From: Omphiscola glabra
Lineage: Eukaryota; Mollusca; Gastropoda; Lymnaeidae
Reading direction: 5' to 3'
DNA length: 64,000 bases
Assembly: GCA_964017045.1 (NCBI GenBank)
Contig: OZ024807.1
Span: 17,887,813-17,951,812, forward strand
Positions 10,201 through 21,587 of the stretch are shown in pieces. Positions within the stretch are counted from its first letter, which is position 1; each line of letters begins with the position of its first letter. The position numbers and the translations under genes were made by a program. The notes under the pieces were generated by a model, which saw nothing but the letters and a program-made list of their open reading frames with translations, did no database searches and had not been told where the DNA came from.

Positions 10201-12024
10201 ACTTCGCCCTCATCTTTGCTGGACTTGCCGAGCTGCTGTGTCCTTTAGCTAAAGGTTACAGCTTTCTGGCTGCCATTGCTGCATGTCTTGGCTTATGTTT
10301 AGGTAATTATTCAATGTCTACATAGTGGACACCAGCCTTAACATACTAGGGTAATTATTAAGAGGAAATAAATCAATGTTTTTTAAAAATCATGTTATCA
10401 TGAGACTGTTAACACTTCATTCATCTAGGCATTACAACATGCACTTCTTGTTAATATGTTGGCAGTAGAGTTTTTGGGTAAAAAAAATAAATAATTATAA
10501 ATCTAATTGTGAATGCATTTTATTAATATTTTCACCAAATAATTTTAGATGTTTTTTTTTAATAACCATGGGATATATTTAACTTTTCATTGATATTAAC
10601 CATGGTTCTCAGTCTATGATGCATCTAAGATGGTTAGTAAGGAGGATTTTTAGATATTTACAAAAATATTTATTTTTGTATACCGGTACTTTATATTTGC
10701 TAAAAGTATTAAAAGCTTACCTAAAAGATGTGTTTGTTTGTTACAAGCTCCACTAAATGTTCCTTATCTTAACAAGTCAGCTGTAGCTTAATGTCTTATT
10801 TTTTTACCATTGGTGTATTTTTTAAAAATTGGTCTACATGTCCAAAAATTTTAAGAAGCTCTCTTGTCTTCTTTGGGTCTTTGTTTCTCCTAATATAGCA
10901 CAATGTGTCCACCATTATTTGCCACCTATTTTAGAGCCATCTCTTACAGTTCACTACATTTCTTCCTAACATGCATTTCAAGCCAGCATTTCTAAGTAGT
11001 TCATGGTCTTACTTTCTTTTTTATACCTATGGGGAATAAATGAAAAAAAAAAACAACTCACTGAGGTTGACATAACAACTGTCAAACACATTTTTCACAG
11101 CAATATTTGTGTCTCTGAGGACCATACTGCTGGTGGAATTGCTGGGTGCAGAAGTGCTTACTAAATCCTTTGGTCTTCTCAGCTTATTCCAAGGAGTTGC
11201 TGCATTCATTGGAGCTCCCATAGTTTGTAAGTGTTAGCCATAGGATTGTGTTAGCTAGAAGAGAGTTATCAGTGCAGTTACTTACTTTATTGGAACCTTT
11301 TAATTTTTGTATATCTCATTGCACAATATATGAACTAATTTTTATTTACAATATTGTTGTCTATGGCTAATTAAATAATTAAGTAAACATATTTTGATTT
11401 AAATATTTTTTTTTTCTTTAAAGTCCAAATACATAATAAACTTTTAAATTAAACTTTATTTTTTTGGGTCTCTATTAACCTTTTCGTTACCGATGACGTC
11501 GACGCAAAGTCACAATCACCCACTTTCAATTACCAAGGACGTCACATTGTTATCATAACAAAGAGGCAAAGACTTTTCTGAAATACCAAGGACGTCATGC
11601 TGATGTCATATTTCAATGCTATATATTTCTTTATTCATTAATGTATAGAGAAGTTATAAAGGGAATCGGATAGAGAATGAAAAATACCGGAAATTTCTTC
11701 TTTCAAAGTTTTGTATTGCTGAGTCAGCAAAAATCGATCCCAAACCCAGTGGCAATGAAAAGGTTAATGATGATATTGGACATTAATATCTGATAAATTT
11801 CAAGCATAATTCTGAATACATCTGCTTTTGATAAGAGTTGGACACTTCATTCCATTTACACTATTTTAAATTTGTTTTTCCTAACAGCTCAGCTGATGGA
11901 TACCACAGGAAGTATTGACAACTGCTTTTACCTGGCAGGGAGTCTCACAATTTTATCTGGACTCCTCTTGCTGCCCATTGGATTTCTTAAGGCACACAAT
12001 GATAGGAAAAAGCAAGCTGAATGA
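6953..12024 (+). CDS. Gene A: SLC16/MCT-family membrane transporter, 680 aa, 7 coding exons
   Basis: Joined exons 6953-7223, 7709-7852, 8244-9132, 9513-9718, 10033-10302, 11101-11226 and 11888-12024 total 2043 nt, giving 680 codons plus TGA. The product is a 12-TM major-facilitator protein of the monocarboxylate transporter family, expected in the plasma membrane; the substrate is unknown. The family motif before TM1 reads DGGLGW (residues 33-38), with Leu where Trp or Phe is usual. The TM4-TM5 signature (GFWFRKKLGIATGIVVCGTG, from about residue 154) and the TM8 motif NTLGR (N537, R541) are clear. An acidic N-terminus precedes TM1, and a loop of about 260 residues (about 219-480) separates TM6 and TM7. 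The start is the first ATG after an in-frame TAA at 6947; its context is weak (T at -3), and Met13 at 6989 has a better one. TM1 lacks the lysine that proton-coupled lactate carriers use, so an orphan MCT9/12/14-like type is more likely than MCT1-4. Subfamily is inferred from memory. Confidence 0.93.
7709..7852 (+). CDS. Gene A exon 2 (TM2 end-TM3)
   Basis: 144 nt, phase 1 to phase 1, the same length as gene B exon 2. Translation begins PFVAALCGRYGCRKVT and ends FTYGIVG. The acceptor is TTTTGTAG. The donor is GC rather than GT (GAG|GCAAGT at 7850-7858). The frame and gene B alignment require this donor; the nearby GT at 7857 would break the frame. Confidence 0.9.
8244..9132 (+). CDS. Gene A exon 3 (TM4-TM6 and most of the central loop)
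   Basis: 889 nt, phase 1 to phase 2. It begins GIGFGMIYLPSIVCVG (TM4), continues through TM5 and TM6 (about residues 139-218), then a long hydrophilic loop with NCIITKDNRL, RFKRQLGFS and EINIEQIS blocks shared with gene B. The donor is AAG|GTATGA; the frame stays open 76 nt into the intron. Confidence 0.93.
9513..9718 (+). CDS. Gene A exon 4 (loop end and TM7)
   Basis: 206 nt, phase 2 to phase 1. The acceptor is ATCCATCAG. It encodes a hydrophilic end of the central loop, then LLFNPVFVLLVASNFLTMF, the start of TM7. It is 48 nt shorter than gene B exon 4, the loss being in the loop. Confidence 0.9.
10033..10302 (+). CDS. Gene A exon 5 (TM7 end-TM10)
   Basis: 270 nt, phase 1 to phase 1, the same length as gene B exon 5. 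It starts FYIPYFYLPSKG and carries the conserved GITNTLGRIVCGWLADRP segment with Arg541 in TM8, then TM9 and TM10. Splice sites are ATTGCAG and TTAG|GTAATT. Confidence 0.93.
11101..11226 (+). CDS. Gene A exon 6 (TM10-TM11)
   Basis: 126 nt, phase 1 to phase 1. The translation IFVSLRTILLVELLG...SFGLLSLFQGVAAFIGAPIV aligns without gaps to gene B exon 6. The acceptor is TTTTTCACAG and the donor is GTTT|GTAAGTG. Confidence 0.92.
11479..11763. mobile_element. piggyBac-like MITE in gene A intron 6
   Basis: 285 bp bounded by TTAA on both sides (11475-11478 and 11764-11767). The terminal inverted repeats are CCTTTTCGTTACC and (reversed) CCTTTTCATTGCC, with two mismatches in 13. TTAA duplication and CC-starting ends are typical of piggyBac-type elements. 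The interior has several GACGTC/GACGTCA motifs and no transposase. Confidence 0.75.
11888..12024 (+). CDS. Gene A exon 7 (TM12 and C-terminus)
   Basis: The coding part is 137 nt ending at TGA 12022-12024. It encodes QLMDTTGSIDNCFYLAGS, TM12, and a short basic tail HNDRKKQAE. Gene B has 20 more residues at the C-terminus. The acceptor is CTAACAG. Confidence 0.92.
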
Positions 12025-13500
12025 AAACTAAAACTGTCACTGTCATCCTTTAAAGGATCATTTGTCTGACAGAAATAACTCTGTACAACGCACCATCTCT
12101 GGGAACTCATCACAGCCACCACTGGGTTCTCATCACATCCACCACTGGGTTCTCATCACATCCACCACTGGGTTGACGTCAAGTTAATTGATGGTGTATC
12201 ACTATAATATAATGGATCTAACACTTTTACACAGAGTGGATCTATTTCTGATTAATCATTGCTGTTACAGGTTTATACTTATACTTTTAGAAAGTTCAGT
12301 TGTCTGGTTATAACTCTGAATGAGAGTTCAGTATTAACTAAAATTTATATTCTCAATATTATTATTTTAAAAGCATAATCTTATGATTATTGTCAATGAA
12401 GTCAAGTTGATGAGTGATTTCATTTTCTCTGTATATGAGAGAATACTCGGACTGTGCCATGGCAAAGATTTTTTTTATCACCTTTGTTTACAAAAGCTTA
12501 TCAGATTTCTCTGTGAGAATCATTACACTGAGCCATGGCAAAGATGGTTTTAATTTTCTAACATTCCCTGGTCTTTTCAATTTACTTTTTAATTTAAAAA
12601 ACCCCAGCCCTACATGTACAGCTCTTCCTCGTTTACAACATATTTTCTTCCATCACAATTTTTCTTAATGTCTCATCAAGATCAAGCATTCTCATATTGC
12701 ATTTTAAGAATGTTTGTCATAGTCTGTACAATTTTTTGAAAATTGAAACATAAAGTTAATTTAAAAATCTTTATTTAATTGATATAATATAAATAAGAGT
12801 TATTACAAAAACAGAAAAAAAAACCATGAATTTGATAGTATCAAAACTGCAAATAAGATTAGGATAAGAAGATGATCCTTGTCTTAACTTTCTGCTATTA
12901 TTATTATTATTAACCTACTTTTTAAAAAATATTCCTGACATCAAAAAAATATTTTAGTTAATAAAATTGCCTTATTTTAAAGTCACATGTCAATTATTTA
13001 CTAAGGCTAAACTCATTAAAATTACATACTAAATTAACTAAATATTTAATTGCAAATGTAAAACATACAAAATATGAACTTAGGGAAATATTTTATTTGA
13101 TCCATAAATGAGGATTACATTTTTTATTTCATGTAAACGATATCCTTTTGATGCCTTACATTTACATATTTCAGTATTTGCTTGGCTTGCCGTCCAGAGA
13201 ATACAAGCAACTGTAGCTCTGTGGTTCTTGAAAATTTTATTTCATAGCACTGTAATAATTTAAAAAAACCTGGGAATATCGAAGAAACACGTTTCAATTT
13301 GATTAATGTTTGCTTGCTATTCTGTAATGATTTCAAGCAGTAGGCTTGGAATGAGGCTATCAATAGTAATTTATTTTATGTAATGAGTCAGTTATTTTAT
13401 GAGTGGAATAATTCCATCAAAGTCATTCATTTAAGATAAGAAAATTGCATATCTGTATTTAAAAATAAACCACTGGCTTGGATCAAATCTCAAAGTTCTC
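12025..13500 (+). other. Probable gene A 3' UTR and immediate downstream DNA
   Basis: AT-rich with no coding signal. It holds about four imperfect 23-24-bp repeats at 12091-12175 (core CCACCACTGGGTTCTCATCA) and a candidate AATAAA at 13464-13469. The end of the transcript cannot be fixed from sequence. Confidence 0.35.
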
Positions 13501-13597
13501 ATAACAAATATACATTAGTTCTGATCAAATCCTATGGCTCTCTTAACATACATATTATTTTAATGGATGACAAGTTTCACTTGTTACTTGCATATAC

Positions 13598-13735
13598 TTA
13601 TTGCAATGTTTTTCTTGTGCACATTTTATATGATGGCAAGTTGTTTTATTCTGAACTCTTTATTTGCTCTGGCAAAGTTTTTCTTGGGCCAGTTTTATAT
13701 GATGGCTAGTTTTATTCTGAAGTCTCTCTTTATAT
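13598..13735. repeat. Two-copy imperfect duplication (about 75 bp)
   Basis: Two neighbouring segments share TTTTTCTTG, ATTTTATATGATGGC or GTTTTATATGATGGC, and TTTATTCTGAA in the same order. Non-coding. Confidence 0.5.
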
Positions 13736-16700
13736 AATATTAGTATGGCATTTAAATCTTTAAAAAAGTGAAAATTTGAGAAATATTGTACTGGTGCAGG
13801 TGGCATCAAAACAACTATTACAATCATTTTGATAAAACATTACATTTTTAAAAGCGTACAATATTACATTAGAATGATTGCAATATTACATTTTTAATGG
13901 ATACTGTTTGAATATTTTAGACGCATTCAATTGGATAATTGTTTTGACTTTCACTAAAAGTAGATATTTTATTTTCCTATGCATTTGTTATCTGGACTTA
14001 TAATTTGTGACCTAGCAAAGTACAATGTTTGTCTGTCAGGGCAAGAAGCTCAGTGGGAGTTTGAGTCAGATCAAAGTCAAGAATATAACGAAGTCCCTGA
14101 TACAAGACAAAATCTATGATTTTTATTTTTTAAACAAAGTAGTTTTATTTTTTCAGTGAAACAAATTTTGTTAGCCATGTGATTAAAATCGAGTTTCTTC
14201 TGTTCTTGTCATATCTTTGATGGAGAAAACAATTTTGTAGTGTTTTAATGTACTTAATTATAACATCTATTTTTTAAAAAGTGCCTGTAAACAAACCATG
14301 TTGAACTTCTAGGAATCCACTTGTTTTAATGTACGAGTCAAATGTAAGCATTTATGCTTTTCAAGTTTTACTTATTTTTCCTCTGTACATTGCTATAAGA
14401 CTTCTTGAATTGGTTTATTGATTCATACACAAAATTAGAACAAAAGTCTGAGAACAATTCGGCCAGCTTCTTATTCTTTTGTTTAAACATATTTGGTATT
14501 TAAAATTTTTGATGTTTATTTATGTTGCTAAAACACATTTTTTTTTGGCGGTTGATTTTAACAGCAATACAAATTATACACATTTTGATACTGGTATGGT
14601 ATATGATTTTTGGATAATAGAATGAGTTTTATTGAACAAATTTCTCTTTCTTGGAGCATAAAATTTATATACAAAATTTAATCAAAACAAGCAATGTAGG
14701 TAGTACATTAACTAGTCAATTTGATTTGATATATCTGGGTAACAGTATTTGATGTCTAACTTGTAATCTCAAACATAAGAATAATTTTACAAGCTTTTTT
14801 CTATTTCTCAACAACTCTTTTTGCATAATTAATTTAATGTTGTTGCATGTAATGATACAGGATTTTGCAGTTAAACCTATGAACACTGTCTAAAGGCTTG
14901 TTATAAAATACATAAGATATATAACTAATCTTTTACTCACAAAACTTCCAACACATTTGCATTGAGAGTATGTTCAGTATTTTTAAAAAACAACTCAGTG
15001 TTTCCATTGAAGGGGGAATTGAAAAATTCATGGAATTCATACTTATATCTTTTTTATAGGTAGCTGTTCAAAATCAAGGATGACATTTTTAACATTTTTT
15101 TTTACTGATTTAACATTTATAATTTGTCCTACATTTTAAAATAACTTTTTTGAAATTATTTAAATCTTTTACTTTGAAATCAAAACACCAACACATTTTG
15201 ATGAGAGTTTGTGAATTCTCATAGGGGCAATATGCATGCAAGATCAAAAACTATACAAAAAGTAAACAAAAATAAATATACAACAACATAAAAACTGTAC
15301 AGAAAGATAGGGAAAAGAAGTATTATAATTAATAACTTTTTCATTTAATTTGAAAGTGTTAACACATTAAATAAGTCATGACATAATAATAAATAGGCAC
15401 ATTGGCTATTGCTATTCATTGTTAGTGATATTAAATATATTCAATCATTTAATAGAAATTAAAAGAAAACTTTATCAAACTGCAGTTCTTGCTAAGAATT
15501 ACATGCAAAGTATTTGATTTTGAGCATTGTAATTATATTTTACTACCAAATGAAATTTTCTCAAATTAGCTATTTCAGTACAACACTGTCTATTAACGAA
15601 TGATATCAATGATTCCCAAAATAGCTATATTGTGAAGATAATGGTCAACAACGAACAGCGCCCAGATTCTATATTTACATAGATCCCAAACTTTGGGGCA
15701 TAGGCCATTTTGAAAGGACTAATAGGATGTAAACTTCCTTTTGATGAAAGTTGAAATTATTACATCATCATTTTTTCAACAAAGTGTGCAAACAATTTTA
15801 TTTCTAAATCCTGTGAAAACCCATTCAAAATCCTGTATGGGGGTACAAATCGGAAGGTGTAAAAATAAAAAAACTGTACATACATGTAAACCATCACACT
15901 TGGTATTTATGAATGTTTGATAATTTGTTGAATGCAATGCCATTTTCTTATTATGATTTTAAAAAATGGCAAAGAAGTGGGTGTTAAAAGAACATGTTAG
16001 GAACTGTTGTGTGGTTACCTTTTCTTGTTGTAACCAGCGCTTAACTCATTTTAAAAAAAAAAAAAAAATTTTTTTGTTGAAGTGTCCAAAAATAAGTATT
16101 TTTAGTCATTTTTTTAATAAAATATTTTTTAATACTAGGCCTACTATATATTCATTTCTTTGTCAAAACAAATATTTACATTGCAGTGCACATATCATTA
16201 TTTTGTATTTTTTTATGCAATTTGATTTGCAATATGATGTTAAATTGTATTTTGGTGTATGTAAAAATGATCAGCCAAATATCTCTTTTCTCAGTGAACT
16301 GTATTATAAAATATACTAAAGTGATCTCTTGCAACCAAACATTTTGTTTTTACTCAACCATTGATATAGTCAAAAGACCAGCAGGCTTAACTGGGGCAAA
16401 TATTTCATGCATTGAAATTTATGGCTCAGAATTGTATTTATTACCCTCTGACACTTTTATGTGCAATTAAAAACAAGTAAACAAAAAGTAGCCACATCTT
16501 CTCTTTATTTCATATCATTACATTTGCTTGAGAATTTTTTTAAACTTTAATTTATAGTATCTGGCTGAAAAAATAATTGAATATAAAATTTAAAAAGTGT
16601 TTTAAGTAATTTAATTCTGACTTAAAAGAAATTTTAACTTCATGCAATTTGGATTCAGTAAGTCTAGGATTGTAAAGCTTTGACAGATGAAAATCTTCAA

Positions 16701-17638
16701 TGAGATAAAGTTGCATGCTTATTGAAACTTTGTAGGGTATTAGGAAGATGGTTAAATTTATTCTTATACTGTTGAAACAGGCAGAATAGAATGATGTAAA
16801 AAAAAAAGGAGAAAAGAAAATAAATGTAATAAATTCTGTTTTTAAATTTATTGGATACCTTGCTTGAGAGAAGTGTGATGCACTCTGAATACATTTGTTC
16901 ATAAGTTGCTTGAAAGATGAAAAAATTTCTAGCTTTGTCATTTTGATACTTGTAGATCAAGTTTTGACAACAATGATGTAATTTAATTTAATTTTTTTTT
17001 TTTAGCTGTCCTCATTCTTCTCATTTTGGCAATCACATATGCATTTATCAGATTATTGGGGGCTATTATTATGTATGCCATTCTTTTATCGCATGTACAT
17101 CTCATCAACTGAATGTAAGTGTTTATATTGTTTAATCATTCTGATGATATCACTTTACACAAGCCTACTCAAATTTCTCATTCAAATGTTTATTACAATA
17201 TTTCTTCTCCTCTGTCTAACTGGCTTAGATTTATCACATTATGTATTCTCCTTTATACAACTAAACTTAGTTTTATCACATTGTTTTCTTCTCTTCTTTA
17301 TAACATGATATTTCTTCTCCTGTTTATAACGGGACTTAGTTTTATTACAATATATCGTCTTCATTTTAATTACAGCATTTCTCCTCCTCTTTAATAATCA
17401 CAAAGCAGGCACAATGTTATTGCATGTTAAATTTTGCTTTGTTAATAATTTTTTTTGTAGAACGCTTTATAAAAGTGCCTTATAACTTGCCACAAAAGAT
17501 AAGACTTTTTGATAAAAGTGCCTTTGAACTAGACATTAAAATTATTTCTATCCTTTTGTTCTAAATCTTTCATGTGCTTACCATCCATAACTTTTCCTGT
17601 AAATTTATTCTGAATTACTGTGTAATTGACACAAAGTA
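13736..17638. other. AT-rich intergenic DNA, nothing recognised
   Basis: Long T and A runs. Open frames such as those around 15966-16470 and 17039-17394 are Phe/Leu/Ile/Lys-rich products of composition, with no family resemblance. Confidence 0.4.
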
Positions 17639-17986
17639 CAGTGGACTGCCAATTATCTCGAACTCATCAGGGCCATGCTGGCTCGGATAATCTATTTTTC
17701 GTATAACCGAGCACAGAACTTTCAAACTTGAAAAACCTGGAAGTTGCATGTGTCACAATTATGGACCAGTAAAAATAAACACAGGCAGTCAAAGACTAAT
17801 ACTATTGCTTGACATCTCTATCCATACTGCCAAGTGAAACAAGGTCAGTACATTGATGTCATGAACTGCAGAGGACTGAAATTGTTTTCCACGGAAAGAG
17901 ATTTTTCTAGGTTTTGTTTGCAATTGTATATGATAATAATAATTGTTTTTAATAACGGGCAGTTTCAGATAATTGGGGCTCTACTG
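17639..17986. mobile_element. pogo/Tigger-like MITE with TA duplication
   Basis: The left end is CAGTGGACTGCCAATTATCT. The right end, reversed, is CAGTAGAGCCCCAATTATCT. TA is present on both sides (17637-17638 and 17987-17988). The TTATC.GAA motif inside the ends is typical of pogo-type Tc1/mariner elements. 348 bp with no transposase. Confidence 0.7.
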
Positions 17987-17988
17987 TA

Positions 17989-20900
17989 CCTTGAAATATT
18001 AGTTTTTTTTAAATGTGTCTGTTTTCACATAGATTACAATTTTCTTTAAAATATGGCTTATACTTGTATATTTATATGCATTTTTTTACTTTTAAAATCA
18101 CCCTGTATATTACTGCTTATTTGCATAACTTGAAAGATCTGTCTCCATTTTCAGAAGCCCTTATTTGATTCTTTGTTTAGTAAGTTATCCTCATCACGTT
18201 CTACTGGATACTCTGGGAATTTCCTGTCAATACTTCAAGACAATTAAATATCATAACATAGTGACCCAGAGCACCCTAAGATACTTGATCAATGAATGAT
18301 AAGGCAACAAACACAAAGTGATTTCAGACCAGCTGTTCTGTTGCTCACTCACTGATGTCATGTCTGTCACTCACTCCCTAATGTCATTTTTTTGTGGGGG
18401 AGGAAGGGGAGGTTCTTTTACACTCGGAGGAGTGTGTGATTACAGCCAGTTCTTTTTCTCATGTTTCTTTCTGATTCCAATAGCCATTTGGGTTTCTTGA
18501 GTCTATTTACGTTTAGGGGCAAACCACAAGGCTGCAAATGTTGGAATCTAGATTGAAGGGAATTGGAACGCAGCTTGAGTTCATCCCTCCAAAAAAAGTT
18601 TAAACATTCCTGTAATTTATTCACCCAATAATATAATGTATTGGTAGCATAATTTGTCATCTTTTTTAACTGTCCATTTAAAGAGAGAGACTTTGTGTGC
18701 AAAGGTGTGCTGGGCTACCCTACCAAACCTGTTTTAGTTTAAAATATAAGGAAAAGCTAAAAGTGCTGGACAACTATTTTTTAATTCAAAGATACAGACA
18801 ATTCCAGAATTGTTGCTTGATTTACATCACATCACAGAATAGCTACACATAAGACACCATATACTAACTGCAAAGAAGACACAACAGACTAACTAAATAA
18901 GCCACATGAACTTATAGCATCTTAATCCACAGACACATTGCGTGCTGAACAGACCTCAATTGTGTCACCTTGTAAAATACATGGTGGGTTACATAAAACC
19001 AGCACACATTCGCAATAGCTCACATGCCATTGATGTAAACAGGTGATCATGGCGACATCACACTTCAGATTACACAGACGTACCACCGGTTTTATGTGTG
19101 CCCCCCCCCCCCCTAGTATATGAGAAACAATATAAAATCTATTTAAACTAAAAAAAAACGATAGTTCTTGAATATTCAACACTGATTTAATTACCTCTAA
19201 GATTATATGATCACTTTTGTATTTCAATAATTTTTGTCAAGGAAATGGCAGCTGATCTGGAAATGGTGCCTGCTAATCACCCCCTCTCACAACTAACTGC
19301 TTTATAAGACAACACAGACTAAATGTTATAGAACATCAGACTTGATATTTATGTGAAGCACATATTATTTCACTTACTTTTTTATTATCAGGTCAAGGAC
19401 ACATGTTCATTATAAAAAAAACCCCAACAACTTATTGAAGTTATCGCCACAAACAAAAATTGCTGGCAAGTTGCCAAAATAAATAAATTAGTTATTAATC
19501 CATGACAGTATTGATTTTGTATGTGTAATTTTTCAAGAAACTAATTATATGTCATAACATATGTCAAGTGTACAATAAAATTTGCATGCTGCGTTTGTTA
19601 AAGGCAACAATTGTTGTTAGGGCTACTTTTATTTTTAATGCAACAATTGTTGTTAAAGCCACCTTTGATAAAAACAACACACAACACTGGTGTTGTTTGA
19701 GATACATTTTTTTGAAAAAGCTACAATTGTTTGAGCTACTTTTGTTGAATGTAACAAGACACCTTTTGTGATTGCATCTAGTTGTTAGACAGCAAATGTG
19801 TATCCAGCTATACTTTTTACACCTTCTTGGCTGAAGAAAATCACGAGGCTGGCATTCAAAAGTCTATTCATAATAACTGCATGATGAACAATGGTGGGGA
19901 ATAACCAGCTGTTGATCAACAATATTTATTTGTCTGGTCAGTTTGTATTATCTACCCTGCTGACAAGCCACTGTACATCCTGTTTTCATCACTATATGCA
20001 TACATGCACTTTACTTGATGTACTTTTCCTCCCCTCTTTGTTATATTTCAAAACATGACAAAAAAAATTGAAATATATAATTAAAAAAAACAGAAGTGTA
20101 TGCTTTTTGTTTTCTTATTGTCCTGCGACTGTGACGCATTTAGCAGATTCCGGTGTTGTAATGTATGTTTCCCAATAACTGTTAACTGAAAATGCACTCA
20201 TGTAAATGTAGTGTTTTAATCAATTCAATGGTTATTCGTTTCAGAACCGATGTTTAATTTAAATGGAATGCATTACCTTTGTGGTTGCAACAATTATTAA
20301 ATTAAAAATCACCCTAAAATACAATGTACTTTTAAAAAAAATTAGCACAGATAAGCTACCCTGTTTCTCAGTGCGGCACCCCCCCCCCACCCCCAAATTA
20401 AAACAAAAATAAATAGGCCTATAATCCTATAATTTTGTGAGTTTGATATTCATTAACCATCTCTTGAAATTACACGTTTATATTAGTTTAACTCATGGTC
20501 GCTGAGTGGTTAGTAGGGGGCGTGGATAGCTTTATTTAGGGGACCCATTTTATATTCGTTTAATTGTTCCACCAACTTTCGCCCCTCTCCCGAAGCAATG
20601 AATAGGATACGATACTATGACTATGATGACTAAATTATGATACGCAACTTCAAATCCATTTAAATTAAAGTCAAGGTAATAAAAACCAACAATAATAAAA
20701 TACATTAAAATATTATGACGAAGTGTGTTAAACTGATGCTTTGTTGGATTTTGTATATTTGTCTCTTTGTCATTTTCATATAATAAAAAAAATCATTTAT
20801 TAATTATTTATTTTAATATTAAATATGAGTATTAGCCATACTAAAATAGACTAAATTAATTAACCTTGATTTTGATCACTGAAAGTGAATTAGATCTAAT

Positions 20901-21420
20901 TAGCTTTAAAATTAAAACGTAAGCAACTCATATTTTAAGACACACAAAAATACACGTAACATTTTATAAAACATTAATTTGTTTGCCCGTTTGAGAGGTA
21001 ATAATTCACGCTAGATTGGATGAATATAAAGGCACGATTTGAATCGAAGTTGTAAGTAAGTCTATTACCAGCCTTGGTTGTTCCAAGCTGACCTCAGCAC
21101 ACGTCACAGTGACATCATTGTTACTTAACCAATGGAATCGTTGCATTCAACACTCCCCCAGCAGACCTACATACGGGCTACTTTTATATCAGCTGTTAAC
21201 CCCAATGTAAAAATTTTGCTATAATGTACTCAAGTAATCAACTAAACTAGCAATATTAATTACGGCTTCCGTGAAAGCGGTTTACAACAAAATGTATTTT
21301 ATGAGAATTTATAAGAGCATTCTTTTATTACTGTAACTAAATATTAAACAATGCTTTCATTGCTATTTCTTTTGAACGAAAATAAATGTATTAAAAGTAT
21401 CGATATATTAAAACACCTAA
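17989..21420. other. AT-rich intergenic DNA with short repeats only
   Basis: Contains imperfect repeats of a CAACAATTGTTGTTA palindrome around 19600-19670 and C tracts at about 19102 and 20380. No gene was recognised. Confidence 0.35.
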
Positions 21421-21429
21421 GCGATACTT

Positions 21430-21587
21430 TTTCCTTTATAACCCGGGTGTAAGTATCGTCGCGAAAGAAAATTTTACACAGTGGTGAAAGACGTACTATG
21501 GTTTCGTGAACTGTGTGGTTGCCTTTGTCAGGGTGCCTCAGTAGGATAATTACATCTATAGATTGGATTCGATTGTTACCGCGTTAG
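21430..21587 (+). other. Speculative 5' non-coding exon upstream of gene B
   Basis: A locally less AT-rich segment that ends in GCGTTAG|GTGAGTAG, a good 5' splice site at 21588. Gene B needs an upstream leader exon, and this is a candidate about 25 kb away. No transcript support; many GT sites exist by chance. Confidence 0.15.

Noticed and set aside
16552..16960. Phe/Ile/Lys-rich frames of 87-129 codons
   Set aside because: Composition-driven in AT-rich DNA, with no splice-site or family support.
20490..20520. tRNA/SINE-like GGTCGCTGAGTGGTTAGTA
   Set aside because: Only an A-box-like word; no B box or repeat copies were seen.
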